A stretch of DNA of 64,000 bases. Source: Bradyrhizobium sp. ORS 375 (GTDB lineage: Bacteria > Pseudomonadota > Alphaproteobacteria > Rhizobiales > Xanthobacteraceae). The notes under the pieces were generated by a model. The model was not told where the DNA came from and made no database searches. It saw only the letters and a list, made by a program, of their open reading frames with translations. Of this stretch, positions 40,807 through 47,757 are shown one piece after another (within the stretch, counting starts at the first letter, position 1; the number at the start of each line of letters is the position of its first letter). The position numbers were made by a program, and so were the translations under genes. The stretch is from the NCBI RefSeq assembly GCF_000239775.1, contig NZ_CAFI01000497.1:1-64000 (forward strand), given 5' to 3'.

Positions 40807-42090
40807 CTATCTGGTGCCGCCTAGGGCTTGTGCGCGCGAATCGTTTGGTCCGAAGGCGCCCCGTTCGCGGAGCGCTTCGATCTCCTGCTCGGAATATCCC
40901 AGCCTTTCGCGCAGAACACCGGCGGTGTGCTCGCCCAGCCGCGGCGCCGCAGTGGGCACGACGGCCGGCGTCATCTGCATGGTGATTGCCGGCTCGATAT
41001 TGGGTATGGCGCCTGCCGTCGGGTGCGGAATGCGACAGGTCCGATCGCGCGCCCGCACCTCAGGTGCCTCGAAGGCCTGCGCTACCGTTCTGACGCGGCC
41101 GACTGGAACCCCGGCTTGATTCATGCGAGAGATCCAGACCTCCATCCGGTCGGTCGCAAAAATCTCGGCCAGGATGCCGCGCAGTTGGGTGCGGTTGGTC
41201 CAGCGCGCCTTCCTCGTGGCGAAGCGCGGATCGCCCAGGAGATCCGGACGTCCAAGCACTTCCGTCACCAGGCGATGGTAAAGCCGATCGTTGGCGCAGG
41301 CGACATACAGCGGGCCATCCGACGCTTCGAACACCCCGACCGTCGGCGAGTCGTTGGGCGAGTTCCCCGTCCGCGCGGGATTCACGCCATTCATGAGATA
41401 GGCCATCCCGGAAAAGCCGATCAGCGCCAGGGCCATGTCGAACAGAGCCACCTCGACGTGCTGTCCCCGGCCCAGGCGCTGCCGTGCCGCCAGCGCGAGC
41501 AGGATGGCATTGCAGGCCGACATGCCGGTGGCGAAGTCGACGATCGGAGGACCTGTCCGCACCGGCGGACCATCGGGAAAACCATTGAGCGACATGAAGC
41601 CGCTCTCGGCCTGCGTGATCGGATCGAAACCCGATCGCCACGCAAACGGGCCGGTCCGGCCGTAGGCCGAGATCGAGCAATAGATCAGTCCCGGATTGGT
41701 GCTCGACACCGTCGGATAGTCGAGTCCATACTTCTCCATGACGTGAGACGAGAAATTCTCCACGACGACGTCAGCCTTGGCGATCAGCGACCGCGCAATG
41801 TCTCTCGCTTCCGGGACCGCGAGATCCAGCACCATCCCTCGCTTGTTGCGATTCAGGCTGAGAAAGGCTGCACTTTCACCGCCAAGCTCGGCATGCTCGT
41901 AAGCACGGGTATCGTCGCCTCTGATCGGCTGCTCGATCTTGATCACCTCGGCACCGAAGTCCGCCAAGGTCTGGGTGCACGCCGGTCCGGCAACGACACG
42001 CGTGAAATCGATCACGAGCAGACCGGACAAAGCCGCCGGCGCGTCTGCGGGACGCGACTTCCGATCTGGCAGCGCCACTTCCATGGGCAT
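40807..42090 (-). CDS. CaiB/BaiF family CoA-transferase
   Basis: A 427-residue class III CoA-transferase. N-terminal CoA-binding motif: VIDFTRVVAGPACTQTLADF. The catalytic Asp is in WRSGFDPITQAESGFMSL. The C-terminal part has RAWTNRTQL-like and GVPVGRVRTVAQAFE segments. The ATG at 42090 is supported by a GGAGGGG ribosome site. Members swap CoA between organic acids such as formyl-, carnitinyl- or succinyl-CoA; the substrate is unresolved. It borders the prophage remnant but its base composition matches the chromosome. Confidence 0.9.
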   Translation of the reverse strand: MPMEVALPDRKSRPADAPAALSGLLVIDFTRVVAGPACTQTLADFGAEVIKIEQPIRGDDTRAYEHAELGGESAAFLSLNRNKRGMVLDLAVPEARDIARSLIAKADVVVENFSSHVMEKYGLDYPTVSSTNPGLIYCSISAYGRTGPFAWRSGFDPITQAESGFMSLNGFPDGPPVRTGPPIVDFATGMSACNAILLALAARQRLGRGQHVEVALFDMALALIGFSGMAYLMNGVNPARTGNSPNDSPTVGVFEASDGPLYVACANDRLYHRLVTEVLGRPDLLGDPRFATRKARWTNRTQLRGILAEIFATDRMEVWISRMNQAGVPVGRVRTVAQAFEAPEVRARDRTCRIPHPTAGAIPNIEPAITMQMTPAVVPTAAPRLGEHTAGVLRERLGYSEQEIEALRERGAFGPNDSRAQALGGTR

Positions 42091-42264
42091 CCAGGATCCC
42101 CTCCCTTCGGTCGATCGTCTCAGGCGATCGCTCAATGCGAGGCTCGATCATCAGCTCGCGAGCCACGGACAGAGCATGGTTAGCTCAATCGCACCAGCAA
42201 CAACAGCCCCGATGCAACTCCGCCCCATATGCGGCCTCTGCTGCGACGCAGCGTGACGCACAAC

Positions 42265-42732
42265 TCAGGAGCGGATCAACTTCCTCCAGTAGAGCGAGTG
42301 GCGCCATGCCCAGGGCCGTGCGGGCTGGAACAGCGCATATCCGCAGCGGATGAAGTTGTTCGCGGAGACGATGTTGTCTGTCGTGTCCGACACGATGCAA
42401 TACAGGCCGGAACGCCGTCCGCGCTGCTCGATCGCACGCATCATGCGGCGCTGAAGGCCATAGCCGCAACGCTCCGGGAGAACGCCGACCCGTGCGAGGT
42501 AGCCGATCCCGTCACCGAGCGCGGACGGAATAAGACCCGCAAAGGCGGTGGCTCGTCCCAGTTCCGTCGCCATCCACCAATGACCGATTTCAAAATCCGG
42601 CAGAGGCGCCCGGTCGAGGAAGGTGCGCGCATGAAGATCCTTCAAGGTCTCGATGATGTCGGGCTCGTACGCATCGACCTCGCGGATGAGGAAGCGGCGT
42701 CGCCGATGCCAGGACACGGCTCGGCATGACAT
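42265..42732 (-). CDS. GNAT-like protein in prophage remnant
   Basis: A 155-residue protein with a GNAT-like core. ARVGVLPERCGYGLQRRMM fits the acetyl-CoA loop (R/Q-x-x-G-x-G/A), and VSANNFIRCGYALFQPA resembles the C-terminal GNAT strand. Its ATG shares one base with the TGA of the truncated terminase gene (TGATG), so it was part of that phage-derived operon. Phage and gene-transfer-agent clusters often carry such acetyltransferases. The substrate is unknown. Confidence 0.72.
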   Translation of the reverse strand: MSCRAVSWHRRRRFLIREVDAYEPDIIETLKDLHARTFLDRAPLPDFEIGHWWMATELGRATAFAGLIPSALGDGIGYLARVGVLPERCGYGLQRRMMRAIEQRGRRSGLYCIVSDTTDNIVSANNFIRCGYALFQPARPWAWRHSLYWRKLIRS

Positions 42733-43694
42733 CACTTTCCGAGCACGACTTTGACGCCGAGCCAGATCGCACCGACGAGACCGGTGGCGATGACGGTGAT
42801 AACTGCCTTGAACGTATAGCTCTGCGCCTGCTCCACGCTCTTGCGCCAGCGTCGCAAGTGCTGGAAGTCGGCGCGCATCTCATTGCTCACCCATTGCACG
42901 ATCCAGATCGTGAAGGCGTCGGCGGTCGCTCCGGCGCCGCCGATGTCGATGAAGGCCCGCAGCGGCAGCAGCGGGTCCGCCGCCACCTTGCCGATCCGCC
43001 CGTCGCGCTTCGCCTGCGCCAGCAGGTCGGCGAAATAGGCGCCTTCGAACGCACGCACGTAGTCGCCCTCCCAGATGTGCTCATAGCGGTCCGGATAGAG
43101 CGAGAGGTCGAGCCGCCGCTCTTCGTCCAGCACCGCCTGAAACCACGGATTGTCGCGCCAGCTCGCCTTCACCACGACCGCCCCCTCCGGCTTGCGGCCG
43201 CGCAGAAAATCATCGACGGCGTCCGCCTTGCGGCGCGGATTCCAGCTCGCCCACAGCTCCGAGCGCGGCGCGCGGATGGTCGGCCGCAGCAGCGACAGCG
43301 AGCGCGCGCTCAGGGTCTGCGCCTCGTCGATCCAGGCGATGCGGAATCCCTCCAGCGACTTGATTGATTCCGCGGTGTGATCCTGCATGCCGCGAAAGAT
43401 GATGAGCCCGTCGCCGGGCGTCGCGATCCGGTCGCTGAACGGACGAAAGCCCTGGCCGAGACCGAGGCTTGCGATCTTGTCTTCAATCAGCCGCTTGGAT
43501 GATTGCGCCAGCGTCCGCTGCGCCTCGCGGATGCAGACCGCGAGCGTGCCGCGCTCGGCCTGGCAGGTTTCGACCAGCAGCTCGCCGAAGAAATGCGACT
43601 TGCCCGAGCCGCGGCCGCCGAACGCGCCCTTGTAGCGCGCAGGCGCCAGCAGCGGCTCGAACACTTTCGCGGTGGGGATCTTCAATGTCGACAA
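42732..43694 (-). CDS. Truncated phage terminase large subunit fused to a holin-like tail
   Basis: A 320-residue hybrid. Residues 1-265 are a PBSX-type large terminase: Walker A GGRGSGKSHFF, Walker B FRIAWIDEAQTLS, coupling motif ELWASWNPRRKADAV, and the first nuclease Asp strand FIDIGGAGATADAF. The nuclease domain then stops. Residues 270-320 switch to a new sequence (MRADFQHLRRWRKSVEQAQ, then one hydrophobic helix AVITVIATGLVGAIWLGVKV) that looks like a whole small holin-like phage protein whose own start would be GTG or ATG there. An in-frame deletion that removed the nuclease and intervening phage genes explains this. Normal length would be about 430-480. Packaging activity is unlikely. 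Confidence 0.85.
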   Translation of the reverse strand: MSTLKIPTAKVFEPLLAPARYKGAFGGRGSGKSHFFGELLVETCQAERGTLAVCIREAQRTLAQSSKRLIEDKIASLGLGQGFRPFSDRIATPGDGLIIFRGMQDHTAESIKSLEGFRIAWIDEAQTLSARSLSLLRPTIRAPRSELWASWNPRRKADAVDDFLRGRKPEGAVVVKASWRDNPWFQAVLDEERRLDLSLYPDRYEHIWEGDYVRAFEGAYFADLLAQAKRDGRIGKVAADPLLPLRAFIDIGGAGATADAFTIWIVQWVSNEMRADFQHLRRWRKSVEQAQSYTFKAVITVIATGLVGAIWLGVKVVLGK

Positions 43695-43697
43695 TGA

Positions 43698-44548
43698 TCA
43701 CCTGCTGCTGTCAGGCGGTTGAGCCGTCCTCGGGGACGACAGAAAGGGCACGGGCGGAGCCCCGGAATCAAAGACGGAGGGGCCAGCCGGCGTCGCCTGC
43801 CGCGATCGGAGACGGCGAACGGGCTGACTCTTGTCCGCGGTCACGAGCCCGGGCTCGACCCAGCTTGGCAGGGCCGCTCCGGCCTTTGGATCGATCGCAT
43901 CTCCAAAACGCTCGTGGAAGGATGGAGTTGCTACAGGCCCCTCGTTGTCGGCCGAGCCAGCGGGAAATCGTCCCAATCGCTCGGAGGGCGTATCGGCACC
44001 GCCGCCGACATATACGTAATCCTTCTGAAGACCGCGCAGGGCTTCAGGGATCGGCAATCCCGTTCGAGCCAATCGCTGCGCTTTCGGATCCTTGGCAAGC
44101 GTGTCGGCGATATCGGAGAGATACTCATAATTGGCTTGTGGCACCGGGTAGAGGTGTTTTCCAACGCCTGCCGCTTCGGGGATCCTGTTCACGATCGTAG
44201 TACAAATCCGGGGATCTTGCGCGAAACGGGCAAGATCCCAGCCATTGTACAAGAGAGGTTCGGCCCCGATCTTCGCGATCTCCTCACGGGCGAGATCGGC
44301 CTGGCTTTGGTGATGGGAATCGTGAATGTCGCATACTGACCGTCATCCGCGACGCTGGAAAAGTCGTTCGGTGGCGCTTTTCCGTTCTGCATCCAATGAG
44401 CGTCAAATTTTCCTTGGTCTGACATCGAGCCATGGTGCTGCGGACCGAAGCCAGCATACAGCTGCCCGGTCGGATCGCTGACCACGACGGCGGCGTGACC
44501 GGGCAAACTGGGGTTGATCTGAAAGGTGAGCGCGTGTCGAGCAGCCAT
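43698..44548 (-). pseudogene. Frameshifted gene, possible amidase/peptidase-like protein
   Basis: Two overlapping frames join into one protein. From the ATG at 44548 the first frame reads MAARHALTFQINPSLPGHAA and runs to about FTIPITKA. The second frame continues QADLAREEIAKIGAEPLLY, then ICTTIVNRIPEAAGVG, and ends in a proline-rich tail. Adding one base at 44298-44305 (GCCAGGCC to GCCCAGGCC) restores a continuous reading of about 283 residues. The His in PGHAAV and the Cys in ICTTIV are spaced as in papain-like NlpC/LRAT-type peptidases, but that is only suggestive. Nothing downstream would be translated correctly. A sequencing error is the alternative. Confidence 0.7.
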
Positions 44549-44777
44549 CGTCGCGTCCGCTTTCCTGAGAAATGTTCGGGTAAAATGCTTCGCCCGCGAT
44601 GTCGCGTGCCGGGCGGCAGCCCGGCGATCCGGACAAACGCCGCTGGCAGCTCCTCGTCGTGTCAGTCGAGCGACCGCAAGAGGCGCGAGCATAGATGCAT
44701 CGGCCCATGCAAATTGCGCGAGCCGGCGCTTGCCGCCGCATCGACATCGCAACCATACGCGTGTTCGCGGCGTGCGA

Positions 44778-45135
44778 CTAATCGCGATTGAGTCGCTTGA
44801 TCAACACAGTGTCGATCTGCTCAAGGCCCGGCCCAACGTATCTGACAAGCAGACGCCAGATCGTATGGAGCATCCATCCGAACAGGTAGGAGATGACCAG
44901 GCTCACGGGAGCATAGAAGCGATAGCTGTTCATCCAACTCTCTGTGCCGAAGGGCGGATCCTGGAGACCAAGGGCTGGCCATACCCAACCAAGGATCAAC
45001 CCCGGCCGGGAGAACAGCCGCTTCAGCCAACAAGACGCTCGCCTTCAAGCTGGCGAAGTAAGACAGGCAGCTGAACAGCAGAAAATGCACGACGTAGAGA
45101 GCCGAAGCGATCAGCCCTCCCTTGTTGAGCCGCAC
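44778..45135 (-). pseudogene. Frameshifted small membrane protein
   Basis: The GTG at 45135 has a GGAGGGG site. The frame reads VRLNKGGLIASALYVVHFLL with a long hydrophobic stretch and reaches AEAAVLPAGVDPW. The sensible continuation, LILGWVWPALGLQDPPFG and a second helix APVSLVISYLFGWML, is in another frame. Removing one C from the four-C run at 45000-45003 (plus strand) rejoins them into about 118 residues with at least two membrane helices. Function is unknown. It sits in the prophage remnant 136 bp downstream of a LexA-type box. Confidence 0.65.
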
Positions 45136-45270
45136 AACTCCCCTCCTCTTCCGTCGCAACTCTTGCAAGCTACTGCCGTGCGACCCTCACCGCGACCATC
45201 ATCACTTCGCGGCCGTCGACCTTGAGATGACTGCAAGGCGACAGAGTTGCGCGGACCGATACTCCGCTCA

Positions 45271-45285
45271 GAACGAAGATAGAAC
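45271..45285. promoter_or_regulatory. LexA (SOS) box, alphaproteobacterial type, copy 1
   Basis: GAACGAAGATAGAAC is GAAC-N7-GAAC, read GTTC-N7-GTTC on the minus strand, which is the alphaproteobacterial LexA consensus. It lies 136 bp upstream of the frameshifted membrane gene on the minus strand. The surrounding sequence partly repeats around copy 2. Confidence 0.7.
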
Positions 45286-45343
45286 ATCAGCGCTCACAGT
45301 AATTGTCAACGGCAGCCAGCAAGGACGACGGACGCCCCGCGAC

Positions 45344-45386
45344 GCCGAACCCGAGGCTTGCGATCTTGTCCTCGATCGGCCGCTTT
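45344..45386 (-). pseudogene. Fragment of a second terminase large-subunit gene
   Basis: This 43-base stretch matches 43455-43496 inside the terminase gene at 37 of 43 positions by eye, without gaps. On the minus strand it encodes IEDKIASLGFG, compared with IEDKIASLGLG in the terminase. The flanking sequence no longer encodes terminase. It is therefore a remnant of a second copy, or of the original terminase after rearrangement. Confidence 0.65.
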
Positions 45387-45508
45387 CAAGCATTCGGCAG
45401 AACCGTAGAAGTCGGTCAGTTCTTTCAGCAAGAGGGCTGTGGCCGGCGATTTCATCCTCAACTATGCCGTCGAAGCATCAACCAACAGACGCGCGGGGTG
45501 CGCTCCCA

Positions 45509-45523
45509 GAACAAAGGTAGAAC
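45509..45523. promoter_or_regulatory. LexA (SOS) box, alphaproteobacterial type, copy 2
   Basis: GAACAAAGGTAGAAC is a second GAAC-N7-GAAC site. Its context (CTC-AGAAC-box-AACA, then CTC and GTCAAC) parallels copy 1, which indicates that a promoter segment of about 50 bp was duplicated. On the minus strand it would drive the terminase fragment at 45344-45386. Confidence 0.7.
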
Positions 45524-45583
45524 AAAAAAACTCGACCGTCAACATCGAGCGAACGAACCAGTAGTAACGCGATTCCTGCTTCG

Positions 45584-45844
45584 TCAGCTCTCCTGCTCGT
45601 CATCGGAATCTTCCGGATGCACGATCACGCGCTCGATGCGATGGATCAGCTCCAGCGCGCCATCCTCGCCATTTTGCAGCGCCTGAGGCGCTTTGCCCCA
45701 GCCGCGATCGAGGATGGCGTTGGCGGCCGACACGCGCGCGGCATGGGTGGCCTTGGTCGAGCGCATCACACCGACCAGCGTGTTGATCGCTGTCTTGGTG
45801 TGGCTGCGCGCCATTGAGCGGATTTCGGTGATCGTCTTCGACAT
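45584..45844 (-). CDS. Terminase-small-subunit-like phage protein
   Basis: An 86-residue protein. The N-terminal half is MSKTITEIRSMARSHTKTAI followed by AARVSAANAILDRGWGKAPQ, a helix-turn-helix-like pattern shared by small proteins that precede large terminase genes in Bradyrhizobium and other rhizobial prophages. Its C-terminus is acidic (HPEDSDDEQES). It lies upstream of the terminase fragment, as a small terminase subunit would. DNA-end recognition for packaging is the likely original role. Confidence 0.65.
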   Translation of the reverse strand: MSKTITEIRSMARSHTKTAINTLVGVMRSTKATHAARVSAANAILDRGWGKAPQALQNGEDGALELIHRIERVIVHPEDSDDEQES

Positions 45845-45883
45845 GGTCGTTTCCGGAGCTTTGCAGATCGAGGTGGGACGTGA

Positions 45884-45955
45884 TCACGACAGCGCGTCGG
45901 CGGCGGCAATCGCGACGAGCCCGACCACGGCAAGTGAAATCAGAATGGCGGTCAT
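45884..45955 (-). CDS. Candidate 23-residue hydrophobic peptide
   Basis: A very short frame whose product begins MTAILISLAVV and ends with ALS, nearly all hydrophobic and long enough for one membrane helix. The ATG at 45955 has AGGAG at six bases; the in-frame ATG at 45961 sits too close to it. The gene lies 40 bp upstream of the small-terminase-like gene. Leader peptide, toxin-like peptide or chance are all possible. Confidence 0.4.
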   Translation of the reverse strand: MTAILISLAVVGLVAIAAADALS

Positions 45956-46263
45956 CGTCATCTCCTGATCGTTGAAAAAAGAGAATGGCGCGGCGGATCG
46001 CGGCCAACGCGATCGCTTCGGGCGCGAACCCTATCCCTCGCACGAGGGACCGCTGCGGGCGCGGCGACGATCGCCATGCCCGCGACCGCCCCGTTCGCGC
46101 GAGACGATCAATATCTGGATGACAAGGAGTGAACACGTTGCCGAATGGCGCAACGGCGCGATCCAGGAGCGGTCACGCGCGGCATTTCCCGAACGAGCGC
46201 CCGCGATTGTCGCGTCGTTGGCCATCGCCATTTCGGATATTTCGATATTGGCAATATGTCAGT

Positions 46264-46282
46264 GATTTGCCCGACGTGTCAA
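46264..46282 (+). repeat. Direct repeat GATTTGCCCGACGTGTCAA, copy 1
   Basis: Nineteen identical bases also occur at 46419-46437. The core TGATTTGCCCGAC occurs again, inverted, at 14790-14802 inside the structured element. This marks a dispersed genomic element or its ends. Confidence 0.75.
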
Positions 46283-46357
46283 ATTTGATCGAAAGGTGGC
46301 GATTGGAGTTTGCGAGTTCGATAACCGCCGCACAAATTCCGGCCTGATCAAACAAAA

Positions 46358-46385
46358 AGCCCGCTGCCGTGTTTCGGCGCGGGCT
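46358..46385 (-). terminator. Rho-independent terminator, minus strand
   Basis: AGCCCGC (46358-46364) pairs with GCGGGCT (46379-46385), and GCCG (46366-46369) with CGGC (46375-46378), with a five-base loop. On the minus strand the stem is followed by TTTTTGTTTG. It could end transcripts from the barrel-protein gene at 46707-47660, although a plus-strand gene lies between. Confidence 0.6.
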
Positions 46386-46418
46386 CTATGATTTCTGCGA
46401 CGATGGGAAAATGCGCCT

Positions 46419-46437
46419 GATTTGCCCGACGTGTCAA
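46419..46437 (+). repeat. Direct repeat GATTTGCCCGACGTGTCAA, copy 2
   Basis: Identical to 46264-46282, with starts 155 bp apart, on either side of the terminator hairpin. It ends 69 bp before the start of the 62-residue membrane protein gene. Confidence 0.75.
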
Positions 46438-46505
46438 GCGCGCAAAGGCGCGGCCATTCGATTAGTTCATCTCGCAGCCCGCCGGGCTGAGCCGAAAGGA
46501 GGCTT

Positions 46506-46694
46506 ATGATGTATGTGGTCGCTGTCGTCCTGGCCGCCTTGTCCGCCTTGTTCTACGCGGCCGGCGAGCACCAGCTCGGAGCTGTCGGTGCCGATGTCTG
46601 CCAGGTCGGCAGCCTGTTCTGCGACAAGCCCCACTACATGATGACGAGCGCGGTGCTCGCCGGCCTCTGGGGCAAGTTCGTCAGCATGCGATAG
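46506..46694 (+). CDS. Small predicted membrane protein, unknown function
   Basis: A 62-residue protein. The first helix is VVAVVLAALSALFYAAGEHQ and a second hydrophobic stretch near the C-terminus is MMTSAVLAGLWGKFV. A pair of Cys residues lies in the loop between them (VGADVCQVGSLFC). The ATG at 46506 follows GGAGG closely, giving strong start support. Resembles small conserved Bradyrhizobium membrane proteins; function unknown. Confidence 0.7.
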   Translation: MMYVVAVVLAALSALFYAAGEHQLGAVGADVCQVGSLFCDKPHYMMTSAVLAGLWGKFVSMR

Positions 46695-46706
46695 CGACCT
46701 GCCCGA

Positions 46707-47660
46707 TCAGTTCTTGACCGCGTAGAGCGGCGTCCGCACGGTCAGCTGATAGACCGGCTTTGGCGCCCAGGCGATCTGCGCGGTGACGCCGAACAGCCGA
46801 TTGTCGTCATCGTCCATGCGATCGAGATCGAGCCTCACCAGCGGCTGCGTATAGGATGCGATCGGCGCGAGGGCGAGCAGCTGCGCACCGCCGAATGATT
46901 GGAGTCCGACCCGCGCGGTGAGCTTCCAATTGTTGTCCCATTGATAGAAGCCGCCGACATAGCCGGCGGTGGTGTCTCCGATCCGCGCCAGCACAGTGTC
47001 GATCTCGGTGTGCGTATATTGGATGCCCGCCAGCCAGCCGCGCATCTCGTCAGGGTCGACCGCGTATTTGGCCTCGAGGACCGTGTTGAACGAGGTCGTC
47101 GCCAAGGGGGCGTCAGGCACCGAGCGCGTCAGCGTCGACTGCAGCGTCAAGGTCGGGAGCACGCCACCGTTCTGCCGATAGACATCGGCCTGGAAGCCGA
47201 GGAACCAGCTCGTCACGGCGACGTCCGACCAGCCGGACAGGCCATTGTAGGACGCGCTGCCGGTGAACCCGCCATAGAGCGACAGCGCCTCGCCGAGATC
47301 CACCGTGAGCGGAACGTCGACGCCGATGCCCTGGTTCGTCGGAGCCGTGAGCTGCGGACGTCCCGGCAAGGTCGGACGCTCGAGCAGCTTGCGCAGGGTC
47401 GCGAGCTGCGACAGCGTGCCGAACAAGGACGCGTCGCCGAGACCGGTCGACAGCGACCCGCCGGGCACATAGGCATAGTTCGTGCGAAAATCGATGTAGA
47501 TATTGCTGAGACCGGCTGACGACGCGTCCTTGTCGTCCTCCTCGTCCTTCTGGTCCTTGGCGACCGCACTGCCGCTGATCAGCAACGCCATGCCGACGAT
47601 CACGGCGTACGCCCACCGCAACGACCGGCTTTCGCCCGGCAACAGTTCCACACACGCCAT
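46707..47660 (-). CDS. Putative outer-membrane beta-barrel (porin-like) protein
   Basis: A 317-residue protein with a signal peptide (about residues 1-34, hydrophobic core VIVGMALLISGSAVA) followed by an acidic stretch (DEEDDKDASS). The rest shows alternating strands typical of outer-membrane barrels, for example LSLYGGFTGSASYNG, WLAGIQYTHTEIDTVL and NNWKLTARVGLQSFG, and it ends in a hydrophobic strand near the C-terminus. It resembles TorF-like putative porins. The ATG has GGGGGAC upstream. Substrate and partners are unknown. Confidence 0.72.
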   Translation of the reverse strand: MACVELLPGESRSLRWAYAVIVGMALLISGSAVAKDQKDEEDDKDASSAGLSNIYIDFRTNYAYVPGGSLSTGLGDASLFGTLSQLATLRKLLERPTLPGRPQLTAPTNQGIGVDVPLTVDLGEALSLYGGFTGSASYNGLSGWSDVAVTSWFLGFQADVYRQNGGVLPTLTLQSTLTRSVPDAPLATTSFNTVLEAKYAVDPDEMRGWLAGIQYTHTEIDTVLARIGDTTAGYVGGFYQWDNNWKLTARVGLQSFGGAQLLALAPIASYTQPLVRLDLDRMDDDDNRLFGVTAQIAWAPKPVYQLTVRTPLYAVKN

Positions 47661-47757
47661 TCTGACGTCCCCCAGCGGGCGAAGCTACTCCGGCGCGGCA
47701 GACACGTTCAAGCCTGGAACGCGATGCACGAAGACCGGGGGACGATCGGCTGTGGAT

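Larger units (their letters stand above)
45962..46505. other. Gene-poor edge of the prophage remnant
   Basis: About 544 bp without a supported gene. It holds two exact copies of GATTTGCCCGACGTGTCAA (46264-46282 and 46419-46437) and a minus-strand terminator-like hairpin between them (46358-46385). The frames that are open here lack ribosome sites and protein-like composition. Confidence 0.6.

Noticed and set aside
42265-46505. Active prophage or gene-transfer-agent cluster
   Set aside because: No portal, capsid, tail or integrase genes; the terminase is truncated and two genes carry frameshifts, so only a remnant is supported.
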